This document shows positions 34,710 through 43,335 of a DNA stretch of 64,000 nt, piece by piece (position 1 is the stretch's first letter; each line of letters opens with the position of its first letter). Position numbers and translations under genes: made by a program. Under the pieces are notes generated by a model that did no database searches, was not told the DNA's origin, and saw only the letters and a program-made list of their open reading frames with translations. This stretch comes from Pseudomonas sp. L5B5. GTDB taxonomy: Bacteria; Pseudomonadota; Gammaproteobacteria; Pseudomonadales; Pseudomonadaceae. The stretch covers positions 124,001 to 188,000 of the forward strand of contig NZ_CP084742.1 of assembly GCF_020520285.1 (NCBI RefSeq). Reading direction: 5' to 3'.

Positions 34710-36200
34710 GTGTTCGATCTCGGTTACTGGCAGCAGCGAGCTGCCCAACAGACATTCATTGACCAGGCGCTGATTGGGGGGCGTCGCTTGTCGGCGAGTT
34801 CCGGCGCCACGTTCGACGCCATCAATCCCGCCACCTGTCACGTCCTGGCCCGGGTCAGCGCCTGCGGCGTTCATGAAGTGGACCTGGCGGTGGCCAGCGC
34901 CCGCCAGGCTTTTGAGTCCGGCCCCTGGGCCCGCATGGCACCCGTGCAGCGCAAGCAGGTGCTGTTGCGCCTGGCCGAGCTGCTGCTCGAGCATCGCGAG
35001 GAGCTGGCCCTCCTGGATTCGCTGAACATGGGCAAGCCGGTGATGGAGGCCTGGAGTGTCGATGTGCCCGGTGCGGCCAACGTCTTTGCCTGGTACGCCG
35101 AAAGCATCGACAAGCTCTACGACCAGGTCGCTCCGGGGGCTGCCGACCGCCACGTGAGCATCCGCCGTGAAGCCCTGGGGGTGATTGGCGCGGTGGTGCC
35201 CTGGAACTACCCGCTGGACATGGCCGCCTGGAAGCTGGCGCCGGCCCTGGCGGCAGGCAATTCGGTGGTGCTCAAGCCCGCCGAGCAGTCGCCGTTCTCG
35301 GCCCTGCGCCTGGCCGAGCTGGCCCTGGAAGCCGGTGTGCCGGAGGGCGTGCTCAACGTGGTGCCGGGCCTGGGCACCGAGGCCGGGCGCGCCCTGGGCC
35401 TGCATCCGGACGTGGACTGCCTGGTGTTCACCGGGTCCACCGAAGTGGGCAAGTACTTCATGCAGTACTCGGCGCAATCGAACCTCAAGCAGGTCTGGCT
35501 GGAGTGCGGCGGCAAGAGTCCGAACCTGGTATTCGCCGATTGCCAGGACCTGGACCTGGCCGCCGAGAAGGCGGCGTTCGGCATCTTCTACAACCAGGGC
35601 GAGGTGTGCTCGGCCAACTCGCGGTTGCTGGTGCAGCGCAGCATCCATGACGAGTTCGTCGAGCGCTTGCAAGCCAAGGCCCGGGGCTGGCAGCCGGGCA
35701 ACCCCCTGGACCCGGCCAGCCGCGCCGGAGCCATGGTCGATGCACGCCAGACCGCCAGTGTCATGGCGCATATCGAGGGCGCCCGGGAGCAGGGGGCGCA
35801 GTGGGTCTGTGGCGGCCGGCGTTTGCAGATCGACGGCAGCGACAACTACATCGAGCCGACCATCTTCAGCGGCGTTGAGCCACACATGGCCATCGCTCGC
35901 GAAGAGGTATTCGGCCCGGTACTGGCGGTGACCCCGTTCGACGGCGAGGAGCAGGCCATTGCCCTGGCCAACGACAGCCCCTACGGCCTGGCCGCCTCGT
36001 TGTGGAGCGATGACCTGAACCGTGCCCATCGAGTGGCCCGGCAACTGCGGGTCGGCACGGTGTCGGTCAATACCGTGGATGCCCTGGACGTCACCGTGCC
36101 TTTTGGCGGTGGCCGCCAGTCGGGATTCGGTCGTGACCTGTCGCTGCACGCCTTCGACAAGTACACCCAGCTGAAGACCACCTGGTTCCAGCTGCGCTGA
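34710..36200 (+). CDS. Aldehyde dehydrogenase (PuuC-like)
   Basis: NAD(P)-dependent aldehyde dehydrogenase of 496 residues, like the enzymes that oxidise amino-aldehydes from polyamine and lysine catabolism. Catalytic Glu is in LECGGKSPNLV and catalytic Cys in NQGEVCSANSRL; the nucleotide loop is FTGSTEVGKYF. The start is GTG 34710 with AGGG upstream; no ATG in frame nearby. First gene of an operon with a permease and an aminotransferase, so the aldehyde probably comes from transamination or oxidation of an imported amine. Confidence 0.9.
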   Translation: MFDLGYWQQRAAQQTFIDQALIGGRRLSASSGATFDAINPATCHVLARVSACGVHEVDLAVASARQAFESGPWARMAPVQRKQVLLRLAELLLEHREELALLDSLNMGKPVMEAWSVDVPGAANVFAWYAESIDKLYDQVAPGAADRHVSIRREALGVIGAVVPWNYPLDMAAWKLAPALAAGNSVVLKPAEQSPFSALRLAELALEAGVPEGVLNVVPGLGTEAGRALGLHPDVDCLVFTGSTEVGKYFMQYSAQSNLKQVWLECGGKSPNLVFADCQDLDLAAEKAAFGIFYNQGEVCSANSRLLVQRSIHDEFVERLQAKARGWQPGNPLDPASRAGAMVDARQTASVMAHIEGAREQGAQWVCGGRRLQIDGSDNYIEPTIFSGVEPHMAIAREEVFGPVLAVTPFDGEEQAIALANDSPYGLAASLWSDDLNRAHRVARQLRVGTVSVNTVDALDVTVPFGGGRQSGFGRDLSLHAFDKYTQLKTTWFQLR

Positions 36201-36292
36201 ACAGCGCTCGATGCCTTGCGGTGCCTCGCCGGTGCCGCCGCGCCTGCCGCTCGGGTGGCAGGTTCACAACAATAAGAAGAGGAGTACGTGGC

Positions 36293-37738
36293 ATGACTGC
36301 AAAAGTCTTGGACGGGGCCGCAGGTCCCGTCGCCCAGGGTGGCTTGCGCCGGGTCCTGGGCCTGGGTTCGCTGGTCTCGGTGGCCGTGGGCCTGGTGGTG
36401 TCCCAGGGGGTGATGGTGCTGATGCTGCAAGGGGCGGGGATGGCCGGGCTGGGCTTCTTCATCCCGTTGCTGCTGGGCTACCTGCTGGCCCTGACCTATG
36501 CCTTGTCGTTTTCCGAACTGGCGTTGCTGGTGCCCCGCGCGGGCAGTCTCAGCAGCTACACCGAGGTGGCCATCGGGCATTTTCCGGCGATCTTGGCGAC
36601 GTTCTCCGGCTACATGGTGGTGGCGATGTTCGCCTTGTCCGCCGAATTGCTGCTCCTGGACCTGATCATTGGCAAGGTCTATCCCGGCGTGTTGCCGCCC
36701 ATGGTGGTGGCCTATGGCGTGCTCGGCACCTTCACCTTGCTCAACCTGCTGGGCATCGACGTGTTCGCCAAGCTGCAGTCGGTGCTCGCGGTGGTGATGG
36801 TGGTGATCCTGCTGATCCTCGGCCTGGGCGCCGTCAGCAGTCCCCAGGCGGACTGGCAGCTGCCCCTGGAACAGGGGTGGAACCCCATGCAGCTCGGGGC
36901 ACTGGCCCTGGTGGCGATGGCCATCTGGGGGTTCGTCGGGGCCGAGTTCGTCTGCCCGCTGGTGGAGGAAACCCGGCGTCCGGAACGCAATATCCCGCGT
37001 TCGATGATCATTGGCCTGAGCCTGATCTTCCTGGTGATCAGCCTGTATTGCCTCGGCGCGTTGCTCTGTGTCCCGCGTGAGCAACTGGCGGGTAACCCGC
37101 TGCCGCACTTCCTGTTCGCCACCACGGTGTTCGGTGAAGCCGGCAAGGCGTTCCTGGTGGGGGCGGTGGTCACCGCCACCTGCAGCACCATCAACTCGTC
37201 GCTGGCCGCATTGCCCCGGATGCTCTACGGCATGGCCCAGAACGGCCAGGCCTTTCCCCAGTTCAAGCGGCTGAGCGCACGGACCCGTACGCCCTGGGTC
37301 GCGGTGCTGTTCATCGCCGCCATCACCGGCCTGCCGGTCCTGGTGATGGGCCAGGACCCGGATTCCGTCAGCCTGCTGTTGCTGTCGGCAGCCCTGGCCT
37401 GGCTTTTGGCCTACATCATCGTGCACATCGACGTGATCGCCCTGCGCCGGCGCTACCCCGATGCGCCCCGGCCATTCCGCTCGCCGTTCTATCCCTGGCC
37501 CCAGGTGGTGGGCATCGGCGGCATGCTGTTTGCGATCTATCACGCTTCGCCGGCGCCGGAGATGACCGCGCGAATCTTTGGCAGTGCCGGCGTGGTACTG
37601 GGGATCATCGCGTTGATCGCCTTGCTCTGGGTCAAGCTGGTGATGCACAAGCCGCTGTTCGTCCCCGAACCCCTGGTATCCGCCGTACCGGCAACCTCTA
37701 CCGATGAATCCACCTACCGTGCAGGAGAACGACCATGA
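36293..37738 (+). CDS. APC-family amino acid/amine permease
   Basis: Inner-membrane transporter of 481 residues with about 12 predicted helices. The APC-type first helix (GSLVSVAVGLVVSQGVMVLMLQGAGMAG) and the conserved segment GFVGAEFVCPLVEETRRPERNIPRSM are visible. ATG 36293 is preceded by AGAGGAG. It probably brings in the amine or amino acid used by the adjacent aldehyde dehydrogenase and aminotransferase. The stop overlaps the next ATG (ATGA). Confidence 0.9.
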   Translation: MTAKVLDGAAGPVAQGGLRRVLGLGSLVSVAVGLVVSQGVMVLMLQGAGMAGLGFFIPLLLGYLLALTYALSFSELALLVPRAGSLSSYTEVAIGHFPAILATFSGYMVVAMFALSAELLLLDLIIGKVYPGVLPPMVVAYGVLGTFTLLNLLGIDVFAKLQSVLAVVMVVILLILGLGAVSSPQADWQLPLEQGWNPMQLGALALVAMAIWGFVGAEFVCPLVEETRRPERNIPRSMIIGLSLIFLVISLYCLGALLCVPREQLAGNPLPHFLFATTVFGEAGKAFLVGAVVTATCSTINSSLAALPRMLYGMAQNGQAFPQFKRLSARTRTPWVAVLFIAAITGLPVLVMGQDPDSVSLLLLSAALAWLLAYIIVHIDVIALRRRYPDAPRPFRSPFYPWPQVVGIGGMLFAIYHASPAPEMTARIFGSAGVVLGIIALIALLWVKLVMHKPLFVPEPLVSAVPATSTDESTYRAGERP

Positions 37739-39135
37739 GTGCTTCCACCCCCCGCCCGCAACGCAGCACACGGGACTATCAGGAGCTGGATGCGGCGCAC
37801 CACATCCATGCCTTCCTGGACCAGAAGGAACTGAACGCCGAAGGCCCGCGGGTGATCGTCCGCGGCGAGGGCCTGCAGCTCTGGGACAACGACGGCAAGC
37901 GCTACCTGGACGGCATGTCCGGCCTGTGGTGCACCAACCTGGGTTACGGGCGCAAGGACCTGGCCGCCGCGGCCACGGCCCAGCTCGAGCAATTGCCGTA
38001 CTACAACATGTTCTTCCACACCACCCACCCGGCGGTGGTGGAACTGTCCGAACTGCTGTTCAGCCTGTTGCCGGCGCACTACAGCCACGCCATCTATACC
38101 AACTCCGGCTCCGAGGCCAACGAGGTGCTGATCCGCACCGTGCGTCGCTACTGGCAGATTCTCGGCCAGCCACAGAAGAAGGTGATGATCGGCCGCTGGA
38201 ACGGTTATCACGGCTCGACGCTCGCGGCCACCGCACTGGGCGGCATGAAGTTCATGCACGAGATGGGCGGGCTGATCCCGGATGTGGCGCATATCGACGA
38301 ACCCTACTGGTTTGCCCACGAAGGCAACTTGAGCCCGGCCGAATTCGGCCTGCGTTGCGCTCGCCAACTGGAGCAGAAGATCCTCGAACTGGGAGCCGAG
38401 AACGTTGCCGGGTTCATCGCCGAACCCTTCCAGGGAGCGGGTGGCATGATCTTCCCTCCGGAAAGCTACTGGCCGGAAATCCAGCGCATTTGCCGCCAGT
38501 ACGACGTGCTGCTGTGCGCCGACGAAGTGATCGGCGGTTTCGGTCGTACCGGCCACTGGTTCGCCCATGAGCATTTCGGGTTCCAGCCCGACACCCTGTC
38601 CATCGCCAAGGGCCTGACCAGCGGTTACGTGCCCATGGGCGGCCTGGTGCTGGGCAAACGCATAGCCCAGGTGCTGGTGGACCAGGGCGGAGTGTTCGCC
38701 CACGGCCTGACCTATTCCGGGCACCCGGTGGCGGCCGCCGTAGCCATCGCCAACCTCAAGGCGCTGCGTGACGAAGGCGTGGTCGACCAGGTTCGTGACG
38801 ACACCGGCCCCTACCTGCAGCACTGCCTGCGGGAGGTGTTCGGCAACCATCCGTTGATTGGCGAGATCCAGGGCACCGGCCTGGTGGCAGCCTTGCAGTT
38901 CGCCGAGGACAAGGCCACTCGCAAGCGTTTTGCCAACGAGAACGACATCGCCTGGCGCTGTCGCACCCTGGGTTTCGAAGAGGGGGTGATCATTCGTTCG
39001 ACCCTGGGCCGGATGATCATGGCGCCGGCGCTGGTGGCGACCCGGGCGGATATCGACGAGCTGGTGGACAAGACCCGGCGCGCGGTAGAGCGCACGGCGC
39101 AGGAGCTTGAATCCGCAGCGTTGCCCCGGGCCTAG
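37735..39135 (+). CDS. Class III (omega-amino acid:pyruvate-type) aminotransferase
   Basis: PLP-dependent aminotransferase of 466 residues. Seen: DEVIGGFGRTG with the PLP-ring Asp, PLP lysine in SIAKGLTSGYVPMGG, and NSGSEANEVLIRTVRRYW in the phosphate-binding part. Related enzymes move the terminal amino group of diamines, beta-alanine or GABA-like compounds to pyruvate or 2-oxoglutarate, giving an aldehyde that the first gene of the operon can oxidise. It is translationally coupled to the permease. Confidence 0.9.
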   Translation: MSASTPRPQRSTRDYQELDAAHHIHAFLDQKELNAEGPRVIVRGEGLQLWDNDGKRYLDGMSGLWCTNLGYGRKDLAAAATAQLEQLPYYNMFFHTTHPAVVELSELLFSLLPAHYSHAIYTNSGSEANEVLIRTVRRYWQILGQPQKKVMIGRWNGYHGSTLAATALGGMKFMHEMGGLIPDVAHIDEPYWFAHEGNLSPAEFGLRCARQLEQKILELGAENVAGFIAEPFQGAGGMIFPPESYWPEIQRICRQYDVLLCADEVIGGFGRTGHWFAHEHFGFQPDTLSIAKGLTSGYVPMGGLVLGKRIAQVLVDQGGVFAHGLTYSGHPVAAAVAIANLKALRDEGVVDQVRDDTGPYLQHCLREVFGNHPLIGEIQGTGLVAALQFAEDKATRKRFANENDIAWRCRTLGFEEGVIIRSTLGRMIMAPALVATRADIDELVDKTRRAVERTAQELESAALPRA

Positions 39136-39148
39136 GACCCAGGTGAAA

Positions 39149-39173
39149 GGTGCCGGCCAGGACGGCCGGCACC
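39149..39173. terminator. Hairpin between convergent aminotransferase and binding-protein genes
   Basis: Perfect 10-bp stem GGTGCCGGCC / GGCCGGCACC with loop AGGAC. It can serve both strands as transcript end; no T tract on either side. Confidence 0.55.
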
Positions 39174-39226
39174 CGCTGTTGACCGGTGATGCGCAAGCCT
39201 GGCATCACCCGGCCAGCCTGGCGCGG

Positions 39227-40360
39227 TCAGAGGCCGGCGCTTTCCACGGCGGCCGTCTTCGGCTTGCCGTAGTGCCATTCGTAGACCACGAACTTGAAGT
39301 CTTTCAGGTCGCCTTTTTCATCGAAGCTCAGGTCGCCGGTCGGGGTGCTGAAGGTGCCCTTGTGGATCGCTTCGGCGACTTTCTCCGGGTCTTCGCTCTT
39401 GGCTGCGGCAATCGCCCCGGCAATCACTTGCACCGCCGAGTAGGACGGCAGCACGAACGGGCCGCTGGGGTTTTCCTGCTTGGCCTGGAAGGCTTCCACG
39501 AGGGCCTTGTTGGCCGGGTCCTGGTCGAAGGACTTGGGCAGGGTCACCAGCATGCCTTCGGACGCATCCTTGGCGATCTGCGAGATCGAGTCGTTGCCCA
39601 CGCCCTCAGGCCCCATGAAGCGGGCGGTCAGGCCCTTTTCCTTGGCCTGGCGCAGCAGCAGGCCCATTTCCGGGTGGTAGCCACCGAAGTAGACGAAGTC
39701 GACATTGGCCTGCTTGAGCTTGGCCAGGATCGAGGAGTAGTCGCGCTCGCCGACGTTGATGCCTTCGAACATCGCCACCTTGATGCCTTCCTTGCCAAGG
39801 ATGTCCTTGACCGAACTGGCGATGCCTTCACCGTATTGCTGCTTGTCGTGCAGGACCGCGACATTGGCCGGTTTCAGCTGGGCGATGTAGCGTGCCGCAG
39901 CCGGGCCCTGGGCGTTGTCCAGGCCGATGGTGCGAAACACCATCTTGTAGCCGCGCGAGGTCAGTTCGGGGCTGGTCGCGGCCGGGGTGATCATCACGAT
40001 GCCTTCGTCTTCATAGATGTCCGAGGCTGGCTGGGTGGAGCTGGAGCACAGGTGCCCGACCACGTACTTGACACCGTCATTGACCACCTTGTTGGCCACG
40101 GCCACCGCTTGCTTGGGGTCGCAGGCATCGTCGTATTCAACGGCTTCGAGCTTCTTTCCGTCGACGCCGCCCTTGGCGTTGATCTGCTCGATGGCCATGC
40201 GCGCGCCGCTGAACTGCATGTCACCGTATTGCGCCACCGGGCCGGTCTTGGCCCCGGCGATGCCGATCCGGATGGTGTCGGCGGCCAGGGAATGGCAGGC
40301 GAGGCCGGCGAGGATCATGGCGCTGAGCAGTTGGGTGGCTTTGTTATTGATACGACTCAT
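39227..40360 (-). CDS. Branched-chain amino acid-type ABC transporter substrate-binding protein
   Basis: Periplasmic Leu/Ile/Val-binding (BraC/LivJ)-type protein, 377 residues, with signal peptide MSRINNKATQLLSAMILAGL... cleaved after SLA. The mature N-terminus DTIRIGIAGAKTGPVAQYGDMQFSG and the two-lobe fold segments (ACDPKQAVAVANKVVNDGVKYVVGHLCS) are typical. No permease or ATPase genes are adjacent, so it is an orphan receptor that must use a transporter elsewhere. It is 101 bases downstream of mdeA on the same strand and may be expressed with it. Confidence 0.9.
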   Translation of the reverse strand: MSRINNKATQLLSAMILAGLACHSLAADTIRIGIAGAKTGPVAQYGDMQFSGARMAIEQINAKGGVDGKKLEAVEYDDACDPKQAVAVANKVVNDGVKYVVGHLCSSSTQPASDIYEDEGIVMITPAATSPELTSRGYKMVFRTIGLDNAQGPAAARYIAQLKPANVAVLHDKQQYGEGIASSVKDILGKEGIKVAMFEGINVGERDYSSILAKLKQANVDFVYFGGYHPEMGLLLRQAKEKGLTARFMGPEGVGNDSISQIAKDASEGMLVTLPKSFDQDPANKALVEAFQAKQENPSGPFVLPSYSAVQVIAGAIAAAKSEDPEKVAEAIHKGTFSTPTGDLSFDEKGDLKDFKFVVYEWHYGKPKTAAVESAGL

Positions 40361-40413
40361 GGATTGTTCCACTCCTGTGGGTAACGGTTCTAAGGGTGTT
40401 GCAGGTACTGCGT

Positions 40414-40437
40414 GGATGGCCGGTTCTGTGGCCATCC
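40414..40437 (-). promoter_or_regulatory. Hairpin between mdeA and the binding-protein gene
   Basis: Perfect 8-bp inverted repeat GGATGGCC / GGCCATCC with an 8-base loop. It lacks a T tract and may partly end the mdeA transcript or stabilise the binding-protein message. Confidence 0.4.
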
Positions 40438-40461
40438 GGAGGATCAGTTGTCGGGGTCGGG

Positions 40462-41700
40462 TCAGGGCAGCGCCTTGCCGAAGGCCACCGCCGGTTGCGT
40501 CGCAGCGCAGGCCTCCAGGGCCTGGGCAAGGTCGCTCAGCAGGTCGTCGATGTCCTCCAGGCCTACCGAGAGGCGCACCAGGCCCTCGGCGATGCCGTGC
40601 TCTGCGCGCTCCTCGGGGCTGTAGGTGGAATGGGTCATGCTCGCCGGGTGCTGGGCCAGTGATTCGGCATCCCCCAGGCTCACCGCACGGCTGAACAGTT
40701 GCAGGGCATTCATGAAACGGGTGCCGGTGGCCAGGCCGCCCTTGAGCTCGAAGGCGATCATGCCGCCGGGCAGTTTCATTTGCTGCCTGGCCAGGGCGTA
40801 CTGGGCGAAGGAGGGCAGGCCAGGGTAGGCCACCCACTGCACCAGTGGATGCGACTCCAGGTAGCGCGCCACGGCCAGGGCGTTGGCGCAGTGGCGGTCC
40901 ATGCGCAGGGTCAGGGTCTTGAGGCCGCGCATCAGCAGGAAGGCATCCTGGGGCGACATCACGGCCCCGGTCAGGTCCTTCAGGCCTTGCAGGCGGATCT
41001 TCTGCGCCAGCTCCTGGCGGGTGACGACGATGCCGGCGGTGATGTCGCCATGGCCGCTCAGGTACTTGGTGGCCGAATGCAGCACCAGGTCGGCGCCCAG
41101 CTCCAGCGGGCGTTGCAGGTAGGGCGTGCAGTAGGTGTTGTCCACCACCAGGGTGATGTTCGAGTGCTGGCGGGCGATGCGGGCCACGGCGGCGATGTCC
41201 ACCAGTTGCATGTTGGGGTTGGCCGGCGACTCGAAGTAGATCACCCGTGTGGCGGGGCCGATGGCGGCCTGCAGCTCATCCGGCCGGGCCATGTCCACGT
41301 GGCGCACCTTGACCCCGAACTCGCCCAGGCCATGGTGCAGCAGGGCGAAGGTGCAGCCGTAGAGGGTGCGGTTGACCAGGATCTCGTCCCCCGGGCGCAG
41401 CAGGGTCCACAAGGTCGCGGCGATGGCGCCCATGCCGGAGCCGAAGGCCACGCCGGCCTCGCCGTTCTCCAGGTCGGCCATGCGTGATTCCAGCAGGGCG
41501 AGGGTCGGGTTGCTGATGCGGGTGTAGAAGTAGCCGGGTTCCTCGCCGGCAAAGCAGCCGGCGCCATATTCGGCGGTGGCGAAGGTGAACGTGGACGTCA
41601 GGTAGATCGGTGGGATCAACGCGCCCTGGTGCTGCTGCGGGTCGTAGCCGTGGTGAATGGCACGGGTGGAAAAACCAAGGTCACTGTTTTTATTGTTCAT
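40462..41700 (-). CDS. mdeA: Methionine gamma-lyase
   Basis: PLP enzyme that splits L-methionine to methanethiol, 2-oxobutanoate and ammonia. The 412-residue protein is of the Cys/Met-metabolism family with PLP lysine Lys212 (SATKYLSGHGD), PLP contacts YTRISNPT and GSGMGAI, and Cys116 in TLYGCTFAL, the residue that marks methionine gamma-lyase and distinguishes it from cystathionine enzymes. It is divergent from an Lrp-type regulator, as in P. putida mdeA/mdeR. Confidence 0.92.
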   Translation of the reverse strand: MNNKNSDLGFSTRAIHHGYDPQQHQGALIPPIYLTSTFTFATAEYGAGCFAGEEPGYFYTRISNPTLALLESRMADLENGEAGVAFGSGMGAIAATLWTLLRPGDEILVNRTLYGCTFALLHHGLGEFGVKVRHVDMARPDELQAAIGPATRVIYFESPANPNMQLVDIAAVARIARQHSNITLVVDNTYCTPYLQRPLELGADLVLHSATKYLSGHGDITAGIVVTRQELAQKIRLQGLKDLTGAVMSPQDAFLLMRGLKTLTLRMDRHCANALAVARYLESHPLVQWVAYPGLPSFAQYALARQQMKLPGGMIAFELKGGLATGTRFMNALQLFSRAVSLGDAESLAQHPASMTHSTYSPEERAEHGIAEGLVRLSVGLEDIDDLLSDLAQALEACAATQPAVAFGKALP

Positions 41701-41710
41701 GGTGGACGCT

Positions 41711-41743
41711 CCGGATTTGCTCTAATGCTATGCTCAAATCCGG
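41711..41743. promoter_or_regulatory. Operator-like inverted repeat in the mdeA-mdeR intergenic region
   Basis: Perfect 9-base arms CCGGATTTG (41711-41719) and CAAATCCGG (41735-41743) around an AT-rich centre. It begins 11 bases before the mdeA start codon, so a bound Lrp-type regulator would affect mdeA initiation directly. Another AT-rich stretch (41748-41759) follows. Confidence 0.55.
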
Positions 41744-41823
41744 CGCAATATTTTCTAATCTGGCCCCTTAAAAGCGCGTGGATTGGAATAAAAAACCATA
41801 AAAACAAGAGAAAGAGGCAAAAT

Positions 41824-42303
41824 ATGCCCGCTGGCCTGGATCGTACCGACAAAGCCCTGCTTGTCGCCCTGCAAGACAACGCGCGACTGACCACCGCCGA
41901 GCTGGCCGACAGTGTGGCGCTCACCACCTCGCCCTGCTGGCGCCGGGTCAAGCTCCTGGAAGAGAGCGGGGTAATCACCGGCTACCAGGCGATCCTCTCG
42001 CCCAAGGCCCTGGGCTACGGGGTCACCGCCTTCGTCAGCGTGATGATGGAATCCCACTCCCGGGAGACGGCCCGGGCCTTCGAGCAACGGCTGCTGGACA
42101 TCCCGGAAATCATCGCCTGCCATAACGTTTCCGGGCGTTATGACTTTCTCCTGGAAGTGCTGGCCAAGGACCTGGAGTCCTTCGGCGAGTTCGCCCGCGA
42201 AGTGCTGCAGACCCTGCCGGCGGTGAAGGAGATCTACTCCAGTTTCTCGTTCAAGTCGGTGAAGCCGGCGCGGTTGATCCCGGTGTTGCACCCTGGCGCC
42301 TGA
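41824..42303 (+). CDS. mdeR: Lrp/AsnC-family regulator of methionine catabolism
   Basis: A 159-residue regulator with an N-terminal helix-turn-helix (LDRTDKALLVALQDNARLTTAELADSVALTTSPCWRRVKLLEESGVI) and a C-terminal RAM/AsnC ligand-binding domain (VSGRYDFLLEVLAKDL). Divergent from mdeA, which it probably activates in response to methionine, as described for MdeR in P. putida. AGAGG precedes the ATG. Its stop lies 12 bases from the end of the convergent LysR gene. Confidence 0.88.
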   Translation: MPAGLDRTDKALLVALQDNARLTTAELADSVALTTSPCWRRVKLLEESGVITGYQAILSPKALGYGVTAFVSVMMESHSRETARAFEQRLLDIPEIIACHNVSGRYDFLLEVLAKDLESFGEFAREVLQTLPAVKEIYSSFSFKSVKPARLIPVLHPGA

Positions 42304-42315
42304 CGACTGCCCGCC

Positions 42316-43230
42316 TCAATGCAGCTGGTGCTGGTCCAGGTAGTGTTTCAGGCATTCGATGAACGCCCGATGCTTGCGGGTATGGCGCCGATGGGCTGGG
42401 TAGATCGCATGGATTCGCGGCCCGAACTGCTCGGGATCGAGCACGGCTTCGGGCAGCAATTGCACCAGTTCGCCACGTTGCAGATAGGGCGCCGCGCTCC
42501 ACTGTGGGCAAAGTTGCAGGCCCAGGCCCGCCAGCAATGCGCCGAACAGGAAATCGTAATTGTCGCTGGCCAGCCGCGGCGCCGGCTGGGGCACCCGGTG
42601 CTGCTGTCCATCGAGGGAAAAACGCCAGAAATGCGGGTTCAGTGCCGGATGACGGAAGATCAGCCAGTCATGCTCGGCAAAGGTCTGCGGGGTCACGGGC
42701 AGGGGGTTGCGCTGCAGGTAGCGCGGGCTGGCGCACAACAGGATGCGATTGGCGGTCAGCGGCCGGGCGATCAGGTCCGGCAGGTCCACCGGGCCGTCGC
42801 GCACGGCCAGGTCGTAGCCGCCCCCGAGCAGGTCGACGAACGCATCGGTCAGCTCCACGTCCAGGTGCATCAGCGGGTATTGCTCAAGGAAGCGATAGCA
42901 CACCGCATTGAGAAAGGCCGGGGCGAAGGAGGGCGGCGCCACCAGGCGCAAGGTGCCGCACATCTGCTGCTGCAACTGGTCGATGTCCTCCTGGGCCTGT
43001 TGCAGTTGGCCCAGCACCTGGCGGGCACTGGCCAGGTAGATCAGTCCGGCTTCGGTCAGGGCGATCCGCCGCGTGGAGCGTTCGAACAGACGGGTGCCCA
43101 GCTGGGTCTCCAGGTGCGTCACAGCCTTGGTCAGGGCCGAGGTGGTCTTGCCCATGCAGGCGGCGGCGCGGGTGAAGCTGCCCTGGTCGGCGGTGGTGAC
43201 GAACATGGTGATGGCGCCCAGCTGATCCAT
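42316..43230 (-). CDS. LysR-family transcriptional regulator
   Basis: A 304-residue regulator: N-terminal winged helix-turn-helix (QGSFTRAAACMGKTTSALTKAVTHLETQLGTRLFERSTR) and a C-terminal inducer domain (LRLVAPPSFAPAFLNAV, YDLAVRDGPVDLPDLIARPL). It belongs to the large CrgA-like group that often acts beside its target. It is divergent from the exported amidohydrolase, 105 bases away, which is the probable target. Confidence 0.9.
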   Translation of the reverse strand: MDQLGAITMFVTTADQGSFTRAAACMGKTTSALTKAVTHLETQLGTRLFERSTRRIALTEAGLIYLASARQVLGQLQQAQEDIDQLQQQMCGTLRLVAPPSFAPAFLNAVCYRFLEQYPLMHLDVELTDAFVDLLGGGYDLAVRDGPVDLPDLIARPLTANRILLCASPRYLQRNPLPVTPQTFAEHDWLIFRHPALNPHFWRFSLDGQQHRVPQPAPRLASDNYDFLFGALLAGLGLQLCPQWSAAPYLQRGELVQLLPEAVLDPEQFGPRIHAIYPAHRRHTRKHRAFIECLKHYLDQHQLH

Positions 43231-43335
43231 GGAGTCTTGCCTCTTTGGAAAGAATGAGTTGCTCGGCGCAGTATTCTTAAAACCCCCTCGGGTTGGCTAG
43301 TCTCTGGCCCATTCTGACCCTGGGAGCCCACAACA

